Shown: positions 16,544 through 26,332 of the stretch, piece by piece
How the letters are laid out: every line of letters begins with the position of its first letter
How positions within the stretch are numbered: position 1 is the stretch's first letter
Assembly (NCBI GenBank): GCA_964351775.1
Contig: CAYGPQ010000003.1
Span: forward strand, 16,859 to 80,858
Source: Kordia sp964351775
Lineage (GTDB): Bacteria > Bacteroidota > Bacteroidia > Flavobacteriales > Flavobacteriaceae
DNA length: 64,000 nt
Direction: 5' to 3'
Position numbers and translations under genes: made by a program
Notes under the pieces: generated by a model
The model's database searches: none
What the model saw: only the letters and a program-made list of their open reading frames with translations
What the model was told of the DNA's origin: nothing

Positions 16544-17800
16544 TTAATTTTTAATCTTATCTAAATCAGCTTTATACGTATTTAAATTTTCATCATTTGT
16601 GTTTTCGGCATGCGTAATTGCTTTTTTGTATGACTCAATGGCTTGTGTACGATCGCCTTTATCTTGATATGCCTTCCCCAAACCATTATAAGCGCGCGCA
16701 TTTTTTGGATTATTTTTGATGATGATATTGAAAATTTTAATAGCTTCATCTGGTTCATTATTTTTTAAATAAAGCTCCGCGCAGGTATTAGCTTGTCCCG
16801 TTCGTAGGTTTTCAATAAAACCACTTCCTTTAAATTCATTGATGAGTACATCCAAAGTTGGATAGTTATTTTCACGTATTGCAAGACGAACAAGGAGATA
16901 TCTTCCCCATTGTCCCATATCTTCTGATATGTTATATTTTTTAGCTCTTTCTTTATAGAATGTTTTTACATACGCCAAACCTCCTTTTTTATTGAATTCA
17001 TCTACATTTTTAAATTCAAGAAGCGGATAATCATAGAAATACGCTCTGAGTCCATAAGAAATGGTTTCCACAGGACTTATTCTATGTCCAAACGCACCAT
17101 GAGCACTTATTTCGTTATACGTCCAATTAAAGGATTCTGGTGCTTTCTTTGTTAGTATCTCAATAGTAGTCTTCACCCAAGTTACTGCTTCTTCCTTGGT
17201 TCCGGAAACGTATAAAAAACTATGTAAATTTTTATGTTCAGTTAGTAAAGTATCCATAACATTCGGATTGAAAAAAACAGGTGTTGCTGCTAAGTATCCA
17301 GAAAAAAGTGCTGGTTTTTCTGCCAGCGCATTTATCACAAAACCTCCAGCAAATTGCCAACCAAAAAGGATTCGTTCTGTGGAAGTTCTAAAGTTTGTAT
17401 CTATAAAATGAACTACTTCATTTTCGATGAAATTTATCGTGTTTTTTGTCTTTTTGGAACTAAAGAATTCTCTTCGCTCTTTCCAATTTGTTGTGATTCC
17501 AACCACAATAAAATCAGGCATTGATTTAAAGTTGGTTTCAGTCCCCGTAAAAACTTTTTGTAGCGAGGTTGCCACAGCAAACCAATTTTGTCCGTCGATT
17601 ATATATAAAACAGGATATTTTTTGGTTGTATCCTGGTGATAATTTTCTGGTAAAGAAACTTGAAGTTGTTGCTCTTTTCCTGTTATTTCTGAATGAAATG
17701 TATAGTTAGTCTCAAAAAAAGTAGCTGTTTTTTGTTCTTGGCTAAAAGCAAAATTTATTAGAAAAAATAGTAAAACTGTTGCTGTTTTTTTTAGTATCAT
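16544..17800 (-). CDS. esterase-fold (PF00756-like) protein with TPR tail, nucleophile replaced
   Basis: 418 residues, signal peptide ending about residue 20 (FLINFAFSQ). The esterase-D-like alpha/beta-hydrolase domain covers 30-260 (YPVLYIIDGQNWF, IVVGITTN). The elbow that should read GxSxGG is ILFGWQFAGGF, so Gln149 occupies the serine position. The C-terminal 80 residues form TPR-like helices (NNPKNARAYNGLGKAYQDKGDRTQAIESYKKA). A related lipoprotein at 37759 keeps the serine. Either a non-catalytic binding protein or another residue serves. Last gene of a long closely spaced minus-strand run. Confidence 0.82.
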   Translation of the reverse strand: MILKKTATVLLFFLINFAFSQEQKTATFFETNYTFHSEITGKEQQLQVSLPENYHQDTTKKYPVLYIIDGQNWFAVATSLQKVFTGTETNFKSMPDFIVVGITTNWKERREFFSSKKTKNTINFIENEVVHFIDTNFRTSTERILFGWQFAGGFVINALAEKPALFSGYLAATPVFFNPNVMDTLLTEHKNLHSFLYVSGTKEEAVTWVKTTIEILTKKAPESFNWTYNEISAHGAFGHRISPVETISYGLRAYFYDYPLLEFKNVDEFNKKGGLAYVKTFYKERAKKYNISEDMGQWGRYLLVRLAIRENNYPTLDVLINEFKGSGFIENLRTGQANTCAELYLKNNEPDEAIKIFNIIIKNNPKNARAYNGLGKAYQDKGDRTQAIESYKKAITHAENTNDENLNTYKADLDKIKN

Positions 17801-17825
17801 AACTGTTATTTTAGTCCTGTTTTTT

Positions 17826-18230
17826 TTACTCTAAATCATCCGCATATAAAATATTGATATCTACAAAACCTTTGTCTCTTATTGGAATTAAAGCTTTGTA
17901 TGCTTCGCTATCAAACATTTCGGTTAAGGCTTTTTTGGAAGGGAAATCCATGACTAATAGAAATACAAAAGACTGTTTCCCGTAGTATGTATCTGTTAGC
18001 TTGCTCCTTTTTACAACAGTTCCTCCGAGATTTAATAGTAATGGCATTACTTCTTGAACATACTTTTTTAGCTGCTCCATTTCGTTCGTATTCGGAGTCG
18101 AAGTCACTATAAGTGTTGTGCTGTCCATCGATTTCGGGTTTACTATTTCATTTTTATGTTTTGAATTGCTACAGGAGAAAGCTGTCAAACTTACACACAG
18201 TAGTATTAGTAGTTTTAAACTGTTTTTCAT
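17826..18230 (-). CDS. DUF1330-like lipoprotein
   Basis: 134 residues, lipoprotein signal with lipid cysteine at 20 (LLCVSLTAFSC). The mature part is a ferredoxin-like dimeric alpha/beta domain of the DUF1330 type (VVKRSKLTDTYYGKQSFVFLLVMDFPSKKALTEMFDSEAYKALIPIR). Such domains are common in small-molecule binding or monooxygenase-like proteins; function unknown. It is 25 bases upstream of the esterase-like gene and seven bases downstream of the DUF2867-like gene. Confidence 0.75.
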   Translation of the reverse strand: MKNSLKLLILLCVSLTAFSCSNSKHKNEIVNPKSMDSTTLIVTSTPNTNEMEQLKKYVQEVMPLLLNLGGTVVKRSKLTDTYYGKQSFVFLLVMDFPSKKALTEMFDSEAYKALIPIRDKGFVDINILYADDLE

Positions 18231-18237
18231 TTCTTTT

Positions 18238-18867
18238 TTATTGAGATTTATATTCTTTCCACCGCTTTATAAATTCATTAAATAGATACGGATAGACAAT
18301 TTTCCGCTTAAAAGGATCAATTAATTTAATATAGAAAGATCCGAATTTACTTCTGTGTTTTACATAAGATGCCATTTGAATTTTAAAGCATCCATCTTCC
18401 TTTTCTATCCACGAATAGTGCATTAAAGCGTGTTCGGATGCATTAGAAATTTCATTGAGTGTTTCGTTTTCAAATGAGTAAACCGTCTTAAAATCTAAAT
18501 AGTTATCAGTTCTTATATCAATATTGAGCTTAGATGAATGATTTAATTTTTCTGCATCTGTCATTCTATCTGTTAAGTTGAATTCTAAACTATCAGGAAT
18601 TGGTAATTTATTTACATTTTTATCTATGTTGAATAGTTTACCAATGACAGCTCTGAATTTGAATAGTAAGCCAGTTATACTATTGTTAAAAGCATTTTTA
18701 AAAGTGGGTTCTATGGCAATTTTTCGAAATTTATATAGACTATCATTTTCAGAAATTTTAAAACAAATTGGAAATTCCCAAACATCAAGAAGCTCGAAGT
18801 CATAGGCTAATTTCTGAACATACCATGCATTCGTATTATGTTTTATATTTTGAATTTGGTAGTTCAT
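18238..18867 (-). CDS. DUF2867-like (SRPBCC-type) protein
   Basis: 209 residues, no signal peptide. Features of the DUF2867 group: an N-terminal LDVWEFPI segment, central charged part, ALMHYSWIEKEDGCFKIQM, then YIKLIDPFKRKIVYPYLFNEF near the end, which resembles the family's closing stretch. The fold is probably a ligand-binding START-like cavity; the ligand is unknown. Overlaps nothing and is part of the minus-strand run. Confidence 0.65.
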   Translation of the reverse strand: MNYQIQNIKHNTNAWYVQKLAYDFELLDVWEFPICFKISENDSLYKFRKIAIEPTFKNAFNNSITGLLFKFRAVIGKLFNIDKNVNKLPIPDSLEFNLTDRMTDAEKLNHSSKLNIDIRTDNYLDFKTVYSFENETLNEISNASEHALMHYSWIEKEDGCFKIQMASYVKHRSKFGSFYIKLIDPFKRKIVYPYLFNEFIKRWKEYKSQ

Positions 18868-18924
18868 TGTTATTGAATGATACAGTATAGTAGTTAAAGT
18901 ATTTTATGTTGACATTAAAGATAT

Positions 18925-19824
18925 CTAGGCATGTGATAAAATTGAAAATCTTAATTTTTGATTATCAAATAGGTTCCATTTATCATCAAGAATAAACAGC
19001 ATATCATCTTGCTTTAAAAGTGTCTGATCAAATGTTGTTGTGTCTTTCGGTGTAAAACCTAAGATTACCTGCTTTATTTCTTCCTGTATTAATGAAGGAA
19101 TTAGATCTTCTATTTGGATTTCTTTTTCACAGAAAACATCGTTTATATGTAAAACCGTATCCTTGAATTCTGCAATGACAATAGCATCAAACTTCTTGAT
19201 ATAGTACACATTTTGATTCATGAAAGATGTGCAATAAAACATAATTAGAGACGCATTGTCAACCATTGAGATTTTTGAAAAAGTGCATGATTGATTTATT
19301 TTTTTTAAAAGAAAGTCTTCATTTTTTTTATTCGACATGTCAAGTTTTATAAAATCAGGAGTGGCGCCTTCTGATTGTATTTTTATAGCGTGTTGGTATT
19401 CTTTTGCAGCATTGAAGCCAAATTTTGGATAAAAATCAAGTACCGTATTATTGGCGAATAGATATATTAAATCGCATTTACCTCGCCAATCTTCTAATAC
19501 TTTCTCCATGAGAATTCTGTTTAAACCTTGGTTTCTGTATTTCGGATCTGTCATTACAGTGCCAATTTGCAGGTATGTTCTTTTTTCTCCATGGACCAAA
19601 AAGTCAATAACATTTACAGATACGTTCGAAATGATATCCTTTCCATCTGCTAAGGAATAAGGTATATATTTTTCATCCCAATACCCGCTTTGATACCAAT
19701 CTTCAAAGTCGAATCTATAGATTTTTCTTGTCAAACTATTAAAACTACTCCGTAGGTGCTCATCATTTTTATAATTAACGATGTACTTATATACTTTACT
19801 TCCATTGATTTTTATATGTTCCAT
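18925..19824 (-). CDS. GNAT-family N-acetyltransferase
   Basis: 299 residues from ATG 19824 (MEHIKINGSK); an ATG ten codons earlier is possible. The acetyl-CoA site is clear: TYLQIGTVMTDPKYRNQGLNRILMEKVLEDW (near 92-120), with YRNQGLNR as the Q/R-x-x-G-x-G/A loop variant, then FYPKFGFNAAKEYQ. The C-terminal half (170-299) is an extra domain as in EIS-like two-domain acetyltransferases. Transfers acetyl groups to an amine substrate that cannot be named. Confidence 0.85.
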   Translation of the reverse strand: MEHIKINGSKVYKYIVNYKNDEHLRSSFNSLTRKIYRFDFEDWYQSGYWDEKYIPYSLADGKDIISNVSVNVIDFLVHGEKRTYLQIGTVMTDPKYRNQGLNRILMEKVLEDWRGKCDLIYLFANNTVLDFYPKFGFNAAKEYQHAIKIQSEGATPDFIKLDMSNKKNEDFLLKKINQSCTFSKISMVDNASLIMFYCTSFMNQNVYYIKKFDAIVIAEFKDTVLHINDVFCEKEIQIEDLIPSLIQEEIKQVILGFTPKDTTTFDQTLLKQDDMLFILDDKWNLFDNQKLRFSILSHA

Positions 19825-19905
19825 AATGAAATTCCTTAGTTTAAAATCATTCAATATCTATCACAATTGTTAACATACTAATTTACAGAAAAAAAAACTT
19901 TTATT

Positions 19906-20376
19906 TTAATCCCATATCTGTGGGCGGTCAATCCCAATAGTTCTCAAATAACTTAGTATTTGTCCTGTGTGCACAGCTTCATGGTATGCAATTCGATTCA
20001 AGTAATCACCAAGTTTTTTGTGTTGTCCTACTTCTTTTCTATCAATCTTATTATTTTCTAAATCTGACTCGCTCAAATTATATATCATACTTAGAAAATC
20101 TGCTCGATATTTTTCCGAAAAATCCAATTCATTTTTTAAGTCTGAATATTTTAATCCATTCCACGGCGATTGATAATTACCTAAATCTCCTTTGTTTTCT
20201 ATTATTTTATGAAAAAGGTGTTCGCCTTCCAAAACATGTCTTATCATTTCTATACTAGTAAAGGCATTGTCATCAGGTTTCCAATTCAGAAATTCGTCTG
20301 GAATTCCACTCCATAATTTCACACTTCGCCTTCTGATTTCTAAAAAATTTAGTAGTATTATTTCAATTGAATTCAT
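19906..20376 (-). CDS. DinB-family metalloprotein
   Basis: 156 residues, four-helix bundle of DinB/YfiT type. The three metal histidines are probably in EMIRHVLEGEHLFH (near 45-57) and YHEAVHTGQILSYLR (near 133-147). Family members include thiol transferases (bacillithiol- or mycothiol-dependent) and DNA-damage induced proteins. Third position of the run; one of three DinB genes in this window. Confidence 0.85.
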   Translation of the reverse strand: MNSIEIILLNFLEIRRRSVKLWSGIPDEFLNWKPDDNAFTSIEMIRHVLEGEHLFHKIIENKGDLGNYQSPWNGLKYSDLKNELDFSEKYRADFLSMIYNLSESDLENNKIDRKEVGQHKKLGDYLNRIAYHEAVHTGQILSYLRTIGIDRPQIWD

Positions 20377-20399
20377 TCGCTTTTATTTGCTAGTTTATG

Positions 20400-21875
20400 C
20401 TACTGCTTAGCAGAAAGCGTATTTCTAGTTATTATTCTCCCTTGAATGACGATTTCCGAAATGTCATTGTATGCTGTAATATCCTTTAAAGGGTTTTTGT
20501 TTAAAATTAAAAGATTCGCTTTTTTGCCAGTTTCTACAGTTCCGTAAAGGTTTTCTAACTGAAATGCTTTTGCGTTTTCAATGGTTGCGGAAGCTAGTAT
20601 GCTACTTAATGGAATTCCCGCGTTTTGCATCTCCAACATTTCTAAGTATCCATTGTAACCTGGCGGATTTCCGTATGTGGGAGACGAAGGTGTGTCAGTC
20701 CCAAATAAGACCAATCCATTTTTATCATGTATATATTTTAGACTCACTTTCCCTTGTGTTGAAATGCGATTGAAATTAGTAGAGATTATATTTTTAGGTG
20801 CATCACCAAAGACATTTGCATACATTATTTCTGCATTGAGCTTATAATATTGAATCAATTTTTCAGGAAGTACATTTTTTAATTCTGGGTTATTTAAAAA
20901 TTCTGAATTTGTGAGCGTTCTTAAACCATTTATTACTTGTAACGTTGGAATATAATATGTTTTATTACTTAGTTCAATATCTAATACTCTGGCAATCTCT
21001 TCTGGAATTTTATTTGAATTGTCTAATCGATATTGCTCCCAATTCCATAAACCATGAACTATAATGTCTACCTCAGCATTTGCCAAAAAGCGATGTGCTT
21101 CCATAGAATTTCCATGCGCTACTAAGACTAGATTGTTTTTGTGTGTTGCTGCTTTTAGTTCATTCATTAATTGAACAGAAGGTACAGGAAAAGCTGGTTG
21201 TGTTGGATCAAATCCTGGTTCATAGTATGTTTTTACGGCGATAGCACCTGATTCGGCAATCCGTTTTACAACCGCTTCTGGTGTATGATTTTGTTTGGCG
21301 TATTTTTCAGCAATAGGATACGCTTCATTGTCTTGATAAATGAAGTTAGGAATTTCATCACTCCAATTCGTGAGTCCATAACCATTGCCAATAACAGCGC
21401 CACCACCAACATAATACAGGTCTGGTTTAATTTCTGCGGCATTAAATTCAGCAAGCCTTTTGGGTTTGGCAGTTCCTAAATCAATTAATGTTGTATACCC
21501 AAAATACAGGTAACTTTTAGGAAGTTGCTTGCGAAATTCTTTCACGATTTCAGGATTTTCTATTTCCTCTTTTTCAGAAAGCGCATCCGTACTTGTAACA
21601 TGTACGTGACTGTCTATTAATCCCGGAATTATGAATTTTCCTTTAGCATCAACTGTTTTAAAAGCGCCTTCCAAATTAGGTTTCTCTAATCCTATATATA
21701 TAATGTCATATCCATCAATAACAATATAATTTTCATTAGATACCGTTTGATTTTCTGGTGCTATAATTTGAGCATTTTTAATCAACAAACCATCTTTTAA
21801 TGAAATTTTAACTTCACTATTCTTGCATGACATCAATATGAAAGCAGCTAACAGAAAACTTAGTGTTTTATTCAT
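20400..21875 (-). CDS. amidohydrolase-family lipoprotein
   Basis: 491 residues with a lipoprotein signal (LSFLLAAFILMSC, lipid Cys 17). Metal-dependent TIM-barrel hydrolase of the imidazolonepropionase/prolidase-like type: FIIPGLIDSHVHVTS (metal HxH), a Lys in AIAVKTYYEP that may be carbamylated, VLVAHGNSMEAHRF and IIVHGLWNW histidines, LVLFGTDTPSSP with the catalytic Asp, and the composite beta domain closing with GKKANLLILNKNPLKDI. It acts in the envelope; substrate unknown (cyclic amide or dipeptide likely). Confidence 0.88.
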   Translation of the reverse strand: MNKTLSFLLAAFILMSCKNSEVKISLKDGLLIKNAQIIAPENQTVSNENYIVIDGYDIIYIGLEKPNLEGAFKTVDAKGKFIIPGLIDSHVHVTSTDALSEKEEIENPEIVKEFRKQLPKSYLYFGYTTLIDLGTAKPKRLAEFNAAEIKPDLYYVGGGAVIGNGYGLTNWSDEIPNFIYQDNEAYPIAEKYAKQNHTPEAVVKRIAESGAIAVKTYYEPGFDPTQPAFPVPSVQLMNELKAATHKNNLVLVAHGNSMEAHRFLANAEVDIIVHGLWNWEQYRLDNSNKIPEEIARVLDIELSNKTYYIPTLQVINGLRTLTNSEFLNNPELKNVLPEKLIQYYKLNAEIMYANVFGDAPKNIISTNFNRISTQGKVSLKYIHDKNGLVLFGTDTPSSPTYGNPPGYNGYLEMLEMQNAGIPLSSILASATIENAKAFQLENLYGTVETGKKANLLILNKNPLKDITAYNDISEIVIQGRIITRNTLSAKQ

Positions 21876-21950
21876 TAGTTGTTATTTTTAGTTGAATTCA
21901 TAATTTTTGATTTAACACAAATATATATTCGCTTTTTATCATTTGATGAT

Positions 21951-22745
21951 TTACTCAACACCTCCCATAAATGTCAAGACTCTATTTGCTGCCAAAGTTC
22001 CTTTATTCATGGCACTTTTCATATCTTTTGACTGAAACCATTCGATGGTAAAAGCAGCCTGATACGCATCTCCACAGCCAGTAGTGTCCACAATATTTTT
22101 TATGTCAACAGCTTTCTTTTGGAAGTATTTTGTGTTATTGAAAAAGGCAACACTTCCTTTTGCTCCTAATGTGGCAACAATCATTTTGTTTGATTTGATT
22201 GCTAGCGAATTCAAATCGTCCAACATGGATTCTTTCCCGCTTAAGAAAACAATATCCACTGCGTCAATATGACTTTTAATAAAATCTATGCCTAAATAAT
22301 CTAAAAAGTCAATGGCAATCAATTGATTTTTATGTCTTCTTTTTAGTAATTCTTTCAAATTTGGATCGCCACCAGGCATCGCTACAATGTCGCTCTTTGC
22401 TACTTGTTCCCAATCTTTTTCAGACAATCGAAAGGTGTCAAATGCGCCTCCATGCCAACTATCTGCTTTAAAATATCGATCGCCTAACTCATCAATATAT
22501 ATTTTATTTGAAGCCGTTGGATCCTCTGATTTATAGACATGATCTCTGTTTATTTTATATCGGTCTAAATGTTGTTCTATGAGTGTTGCATGTTTATCTT
22601 TTCCCAATGCGCCAATAATTGATACATCTTTTACATTAGAGAGGATACATTGAGAAGCGAAATTTAAAGAGTTTCCGCCAACATATACTTTATTTTGTTC
22701 TGGATATATATCGACACAACACGATGTTAAAGCTGTTATGGTCAT
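21951..22745 (-). CDS. PfkB-family sugar kinase (fructoselysine-6-kinase-like)
   Basis: 264 residues, short for PfkB but complete. GGNSLNFASQ near the start is the substrate loop; the C-terminal DTTGCGDAYQAAF signature holds the catalytic Asp and anion hole. The CVDIYPEQNKVYVGGNSLN start and the small size resemble FrlD, which phosphorylates fructoselysine, though no deglycase is nearby. Stop is five bases upstream of the... TlpA gene lies directly before it in transcription order, spacing five bases. Confidence 0.82.
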   Translation of the reverse strand: MTITALTSCCVDIYPEQNKVYVGGNSLNFASQCILSNVKDVSIIGALGKDKHATLIEQHLDRYKINRDHVYKSEDPTASNKIYIDELGDRYFKADSWHGGAFDTFRLSEKDWEQVAKSDIVAMPGGDPNLKELLKRRHKNQLIAIDFLDYLGIDFIKSHIDAVDIVFLSGKESMLDDLNSLAIKSNKMIVATLGAKGSVAFFNNTKYFQKKAVDIKNIVDTTGCGDAYQAAFTIEWFQSKDMKSAMNKGTLAANRVLTFMGGVE

Positions 22746-22750
22746 TTTTT

Positions 22751-23977
22751 TTAGTTTATTTCAATAAATTTAATGTTTGACTTACCTTTTTGCATAAATA
22801 AACCAACTTTTTTTAATTCTATATTTAATTCTTGTATCGTGTTGAAATGATTAATTATAAATGTATATTTTTGGTCATCGTTGCCTTCATATAAAATTAA
22901 GTCAGATGATCTTAACTTACCCTCGAAAAGACCTGCTAATTGATCTAATTTTAGTCTTAGAATTTTATGTTGCCCATTTTTATTGTCAACCATACCACCA
23001 CCTTCAGTTGGCTCTATAAAAGAATTAAGTTTAATTGTGTCTATTACCTTTAAATGATACACATCAGTCAATACATTATTTTCTGTGATGGTAAAATCAT
23101 AGATCTGTTGTAAATCGTCTAAAATAGTTTCAACAGCCATTGCATTGGTCATCTTTTCATGACTACTCTTTGCATAAATATCAACCAAAATTGTATCGAG
23201 TTCTTCTCTATTATTCTTTAGGCGAGAGAAATTATCCAATAGCTTGAAATCTTTTACAACTTCGCTTACTGGCATTGATGCGTATTCAATATCTGCTGGG
23301 TTGCTTCTTATTTTATGACTATTTGTTCCCATATACAAGCTTGGGTCATTGGCTGTATTTAGTATGTAACTAAAAAGGGCATTTGTTATTTTTTTTTCTG
23401 GAGTAACCGCATAATATTTTTTAAAATGATTAAAATCACCTTTACCAACATTAATCTTATTTTCATTAAAGTACTGTTCAAGAACCGACTCAAGGTTTTT
23501 TGAACTTCCTATCCATAAGAACTCTCCGTCTTTTGAAAGCAGGCAACTTGTTGGTAAACTTTCTATACTAAAACGACCCGAAAGGCGTTTCTTATCATCA
23601 GTAAAAAATGCTAAATCAAAGGGTTTCTTTTCTAAGAAAGACACTATTTTTTTGTTTTCTTCATCACTGACTGCAATAATTTGAAGTTTCTCCTTATATT
23701 TTTCTTGAATTTCTTCTAAATGTGGAAATCCTGCAATACATGGACCACACCATGTTGCCCAAAAATCGATGAGAATTAACTTATCTTTTACTATTGTTTT
23801 GCTATTATTGGAAATTAATTTATAATCGGAAAGCTTTACTTGATCTCCAATCATGATATGTTCAGAGAGCGGTGTGATAATTTCAGTTTTTGTTGTTGAA
23901 TCTGTAGATTTTTGTTCTTGTTTAGAATTACAAGAAACAATCACTAATATCAGTAATAGCGCTTTAAACTTGTTCAT
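22751..23977 (-). CDS. TlpA-family thioredoxin-like lipoprotein
   Basis: 408 residues, lipid Cys 16 (LLLILVIVSC). The thioredoxin domain (about 45-170) holds the active site WCGPC (Cys77, Cys80) in DFWATWCGPCIAGFP and a cis-proline region IESLPTSCLL. The remaining 230 residues are a separate beta-rich domain without a recognised family. Such proteins reduce periplasmic disulfides or support extracytoplasmic redox enzymes. Five bases from the PfkB gene and 24 from the decarboxylase gene. Confidence 0.87.
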   Translation of the reverse strand: MNKFKALLLILVIVSCNSKQEQKSTDSTTKTEIITPLSEHIMIGDQVKLSDYKLISNNSKTIVKDKLILIDFWATWCGPCIAGFPHLEEIQEKYKEKLQIIAVSDEENKKIVSFLEKKPFDLAFFTDDKKRLSGRFSIESLPTSCLLSKDGEFLWIGSSKNLESVLEQYFNENKINVGKGDFNHFKKYYAVTPEKKITNALFSYILNTANDPSLYMGTNSHKIRSNPADIEYASMPVSEVVKDFKLLDNFSRLKNNREELDTILVDIYAKSSHEKMTNAMAVETILDDLQQIYDFTITENNVLTDVYHLKVIDTIKLNSFIEPTEGGGMVDNKNGQHKILRLKLDQLAGLFEGKLRSSDLILYEGNDDQKYTFIINHFNTIQELNIELKKVGLFMQKGKSNIKFIEIN

Positions 23978-24001
23978 TTATATTTAACTGAGTTTTATGA
24001 T

Positions 24002-25399
24002 TTAATTATTTTTTACCAATTGCATAGCTTTTTTAAAAGACGATACAGCAATAGAGATGTCGGCATCAGTAGTTGCCCAAGAACAAATGCTTATTCGCAT
24101 TACTATACTCCCCAGCCATTGAGAACTACCTAGCCAACATTCTCTTAATTCCTGAATATTTTTTAATACTTCTTTTGTGATTTTATCATTTTCGCATTTA
24201 ACGATAACTTGGTTAAATACCACCTCATTTTCTATATAAAACCCATCTATTAGACTGATTTCATTCGCAAATTGTTTTGCTCTTTCGTGCATTGTCCATA
24301 CCATTGCATCAATGCCTTCTTTTCCTAAGTACTTCATGACTGCCCATAATTCAACTATTCTTGCTCTTCTGGACATTTCTGGTGTGTACAACATACCGTC
24401 GCGTTCCGTACTTTCCATGATGTAACTTCCAGACCTGTGCAGTGCCGATGTAAGTGCTTGCCCGTCTTTACATAAAATAATTCCGCAATCATAAGGAGTA
24501 TTGAGGGTTTTGTGTCCGTCAACCGCCCAAGAATTGGCTTTTTCAATTCCTTTTGTCAAATATTTTAAGTCCTTTACAGCACCAGCCCAAAGTCCAAAAG
24601 CACCATCAATGTGTACCCAAGCATCTGCTTTTTGTGCTTTTTCACAAAGGATTTCAAAGTTGTCAAATGCGCCACTGTTTACATTTCCTGCTTGTAGAAT
24701 TAGGATTGTATTTTCATCTAAGTCAGGAACAGAATCTACCAATATGCGTCCCTGAGTATCAGTAGCCACAAATTCAATAGATTCTTGTCCGAGACCTAAA
24801 ATTCCAACCGCTTTTAGTAGTGTTGCATGCGCTTGTTTACTCGTAACTATTCGTATCTTGGGAGCTCCATAGAGCCCTTTTTGATTGATGTCCCAATTGT
24901 TTTTTTCGAGTATTTGATAACGCGCGGCTGCCAATGCACATAGATTGGCAGATGATGTTCCACTTACAAAACCGGCAGAAGTGTTTTTTGGTAGGTTAAA
25001 TAATTGTACAAGCCATTTTTCTACTACAGATTCTAATTTACTTCCAATTGGGGATACTACATTTAAAAAAGGTGCTTGATCCCAGTAGGTAGCCAAATGT
25101 TTTGCGGCTAAACCAATTGGCAATGCGCTCCCTGTTACAAAACCAAAATAGCGTCCTCCAAGCGTAGTTACGGTAGCAGGACTTCCATAGGTGTTCAGTT
25201 GCTCTAGTACCGTTGTGGCATCCGTATACAATTCTGGAAATTCCTCATCAAAAATGCGAAGATTCTCAATTGCTGCTTCCGTTGGATATACTTTTCTATC
25301 AAAAGCAGTTTCTAAATAGTCTTCAGCATACTGTTGTGTTTTTTTAAAAATGCACTTGTCACTAATTTCTTCAAACATTTTATCTTGAATAGCACTCAT
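24002..25399 (-). CDS. PLP-dependent amino-acid decarboxylase (group II)
   Basis: 465 residues, fold-type I PLP enzyme of the aromatic-amino-acid/glutamate decarboxylase group. Visible signatures: GFVSGTSSANLCAL (PLP phosphate), KQAHATLLKA with the stacking His191, WVHIDGAFGLW with the PLP Asp, and AVDGHKTLNTPYDCG with the Schiff-base Lys297. It makes an amine from an amino acid; which one is not readable. Two GNAT genes in the same run could acetylate such an amine. A palindrome at 25551-25566 precedes it. Confidence 0.88.
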   Translation of the reverse strand: MSAIQDKMFEEISDKCIFKKTQQYAEDYLETAFDRKVYPTEAAIENLRIFDEEFPELYTDATTVLEQLNTYGSPATVTTLGGRYFGFVTGSALPIGLAAKHLATYWDQAPFLNVVSPIGSKLESVVEKWLVQLFNLPKNTSAGFVSGTSSANLCALAAARYQILEKNNWDINQKGLYGAPKIRIVTSKQAHATLLKAVGILGLGQESIEFVATDTQGRILVDSVPDLDENTILILQAGNVNSGAFDNFEILCEKAQKADAWVHIDGAFGLWAGAVKDLKYLTKGIEKANSWAVDGHKTLNTPYDCGIILCKDGQALTSALHRSGSYIMESTERDGMLYTPEMSRRARIVELWAVMKYLGKEGIDAMVWTMHERAKQFANEISLIDGFYIENEVVFNQVIVKCENDKITKEVLKNIQELRECWLGSSQWLGSIVMRISICSWATTDADISIAVSSFKKAMQLVKNN

Positions 25400-25550
25400 T
25401 ATTTAGCCTTATACTATTGTGAATTATTAATTTTTATTTAAAACCTATACTCTATTCTTAGATGAATGTTTACCACACTATTCTCGTCCTATGAATATGA
25501 ATTTTCATTATTACTATTCTGCAAAACTCTATATTTTACAGCATTTAATT

Positions 25551-25566
25551 CTTGGTAGAAACCAAG
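25551..25566. promoter_or_regulatory. palindrome CTTGGT-N4-ACCAAG, site 1
   Basis: Perfect six-base arms around AGAA, 152 bases upstream of the decarboxylase start and four bases after the end of the next gene. The same core occurs at 59882-59897. Size and symmetry fit an operator for a dimeric regulator. Confidence 0.5.
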
Positions 25567-25569
25567 TTT

Positions 25570-26322
25570 TTAGTTTGCTAATTCCATGAGCATTTGCTGA
25601 TCTCCAATACGTATTTGTTGTCTTAATACTTCTCTTGTTTTGACATCGATATAATACGTACTTATCATTTTATTGTCCGATATATCGTCCGTAGCTATTA
25701 TTTTCCATACCTTTCTTTCTTCATTACCAATAGTGATGATTTCATTTGTCACATTTTTAACCCTAGCATTCATAACCCCTATTTTTGCTTTAGGATTATA
25801 ATCAAAAATGGATATTTCTGCTGTATAATTTTCCTTTAAAGGCAGCCATCTAATCAAATGAGGATATACATTACTGTCAAAATACGGTTCCGTTGGTCGC
25901 TCTGAAATGATGCGTTTGTCTTTAGTATTTTTATCTAAATAATACCCAGAAATTTCATCATTAAAGTTGAGTACAATGTCACGCTGTTGATTGAAAGATG
26001 AATGATATACAGGTTTTAGTGAACTGGCTGTAACAATCGTTGTATCTGTCCATTTAACTTCCGAACGTTCTACATCTACAGTAGTAACGATTCGTATATT
26101 TTTCTGATCTTTTTCTATTTTAGTCGTTACTTTTCCAATCTTAAATTTTAAAGTATCTCGCAACATAAACCAATTCATAGCAGAAGTGCTTTCTTTCACT
26201 AAATGCTGATCTATTGGGTTATTAAAAGGTGTAATTTTTTGCTTTTGCGCATAGGAATTGTACGTGATTAGTAAAACTGTAAGTAGTACTTTACAATGGT
26301 TTTTTATTTTTTGTGAAAACAT
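25570..26322 (-). CDS. exported DUF3108-like protein
   Basis: 250 residues, N-terminal signal (NHCKVLLTVLLITYNSYAQ). The rest is beta-strand-rich, with VTTVDVERSEVKWTDT, SSLKPVYHSSFNQQRDIVLNFN and a C-terminal VWKIIATDDISDNKMISTYYIDVKTREVLRQ. This layout is like periplasmic DUF3108-type proteins of unknown role. Ten bases downstream of the second GNAT gene. Confidence 0.65.
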   Translation of the reverse strand: MFSQKIKNHCKVLLTVLLITYNSYAQKQKITPFNNPIDQHLVKESTSAMNWFMLRDTLKFKIGKVTTKIEKDQKNIRIVTTVDVERSEVKWTDTTIVTASSLKPVYHSSFNQQRDIVLNFNDEISGYYLDKNTKDKRIISERPTEPYFDSNVYPHLIRWLPLKENYTAEISIFDYNPKAKIGVMNARVKNVTNEIITIGNEERKVWKIIATDDISDNKMISTYYIDVKTREVLRQQIRIGDQQMLMELAN

Positions 26323-26332
26323 AACGTATGTT

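Noticed and set aside
21951..22745. Fructoselysine utilisation operon
   Set aside because: The kinase resembles FrlD but there is no deglycase, transporter or regulator of that pathway nearby.
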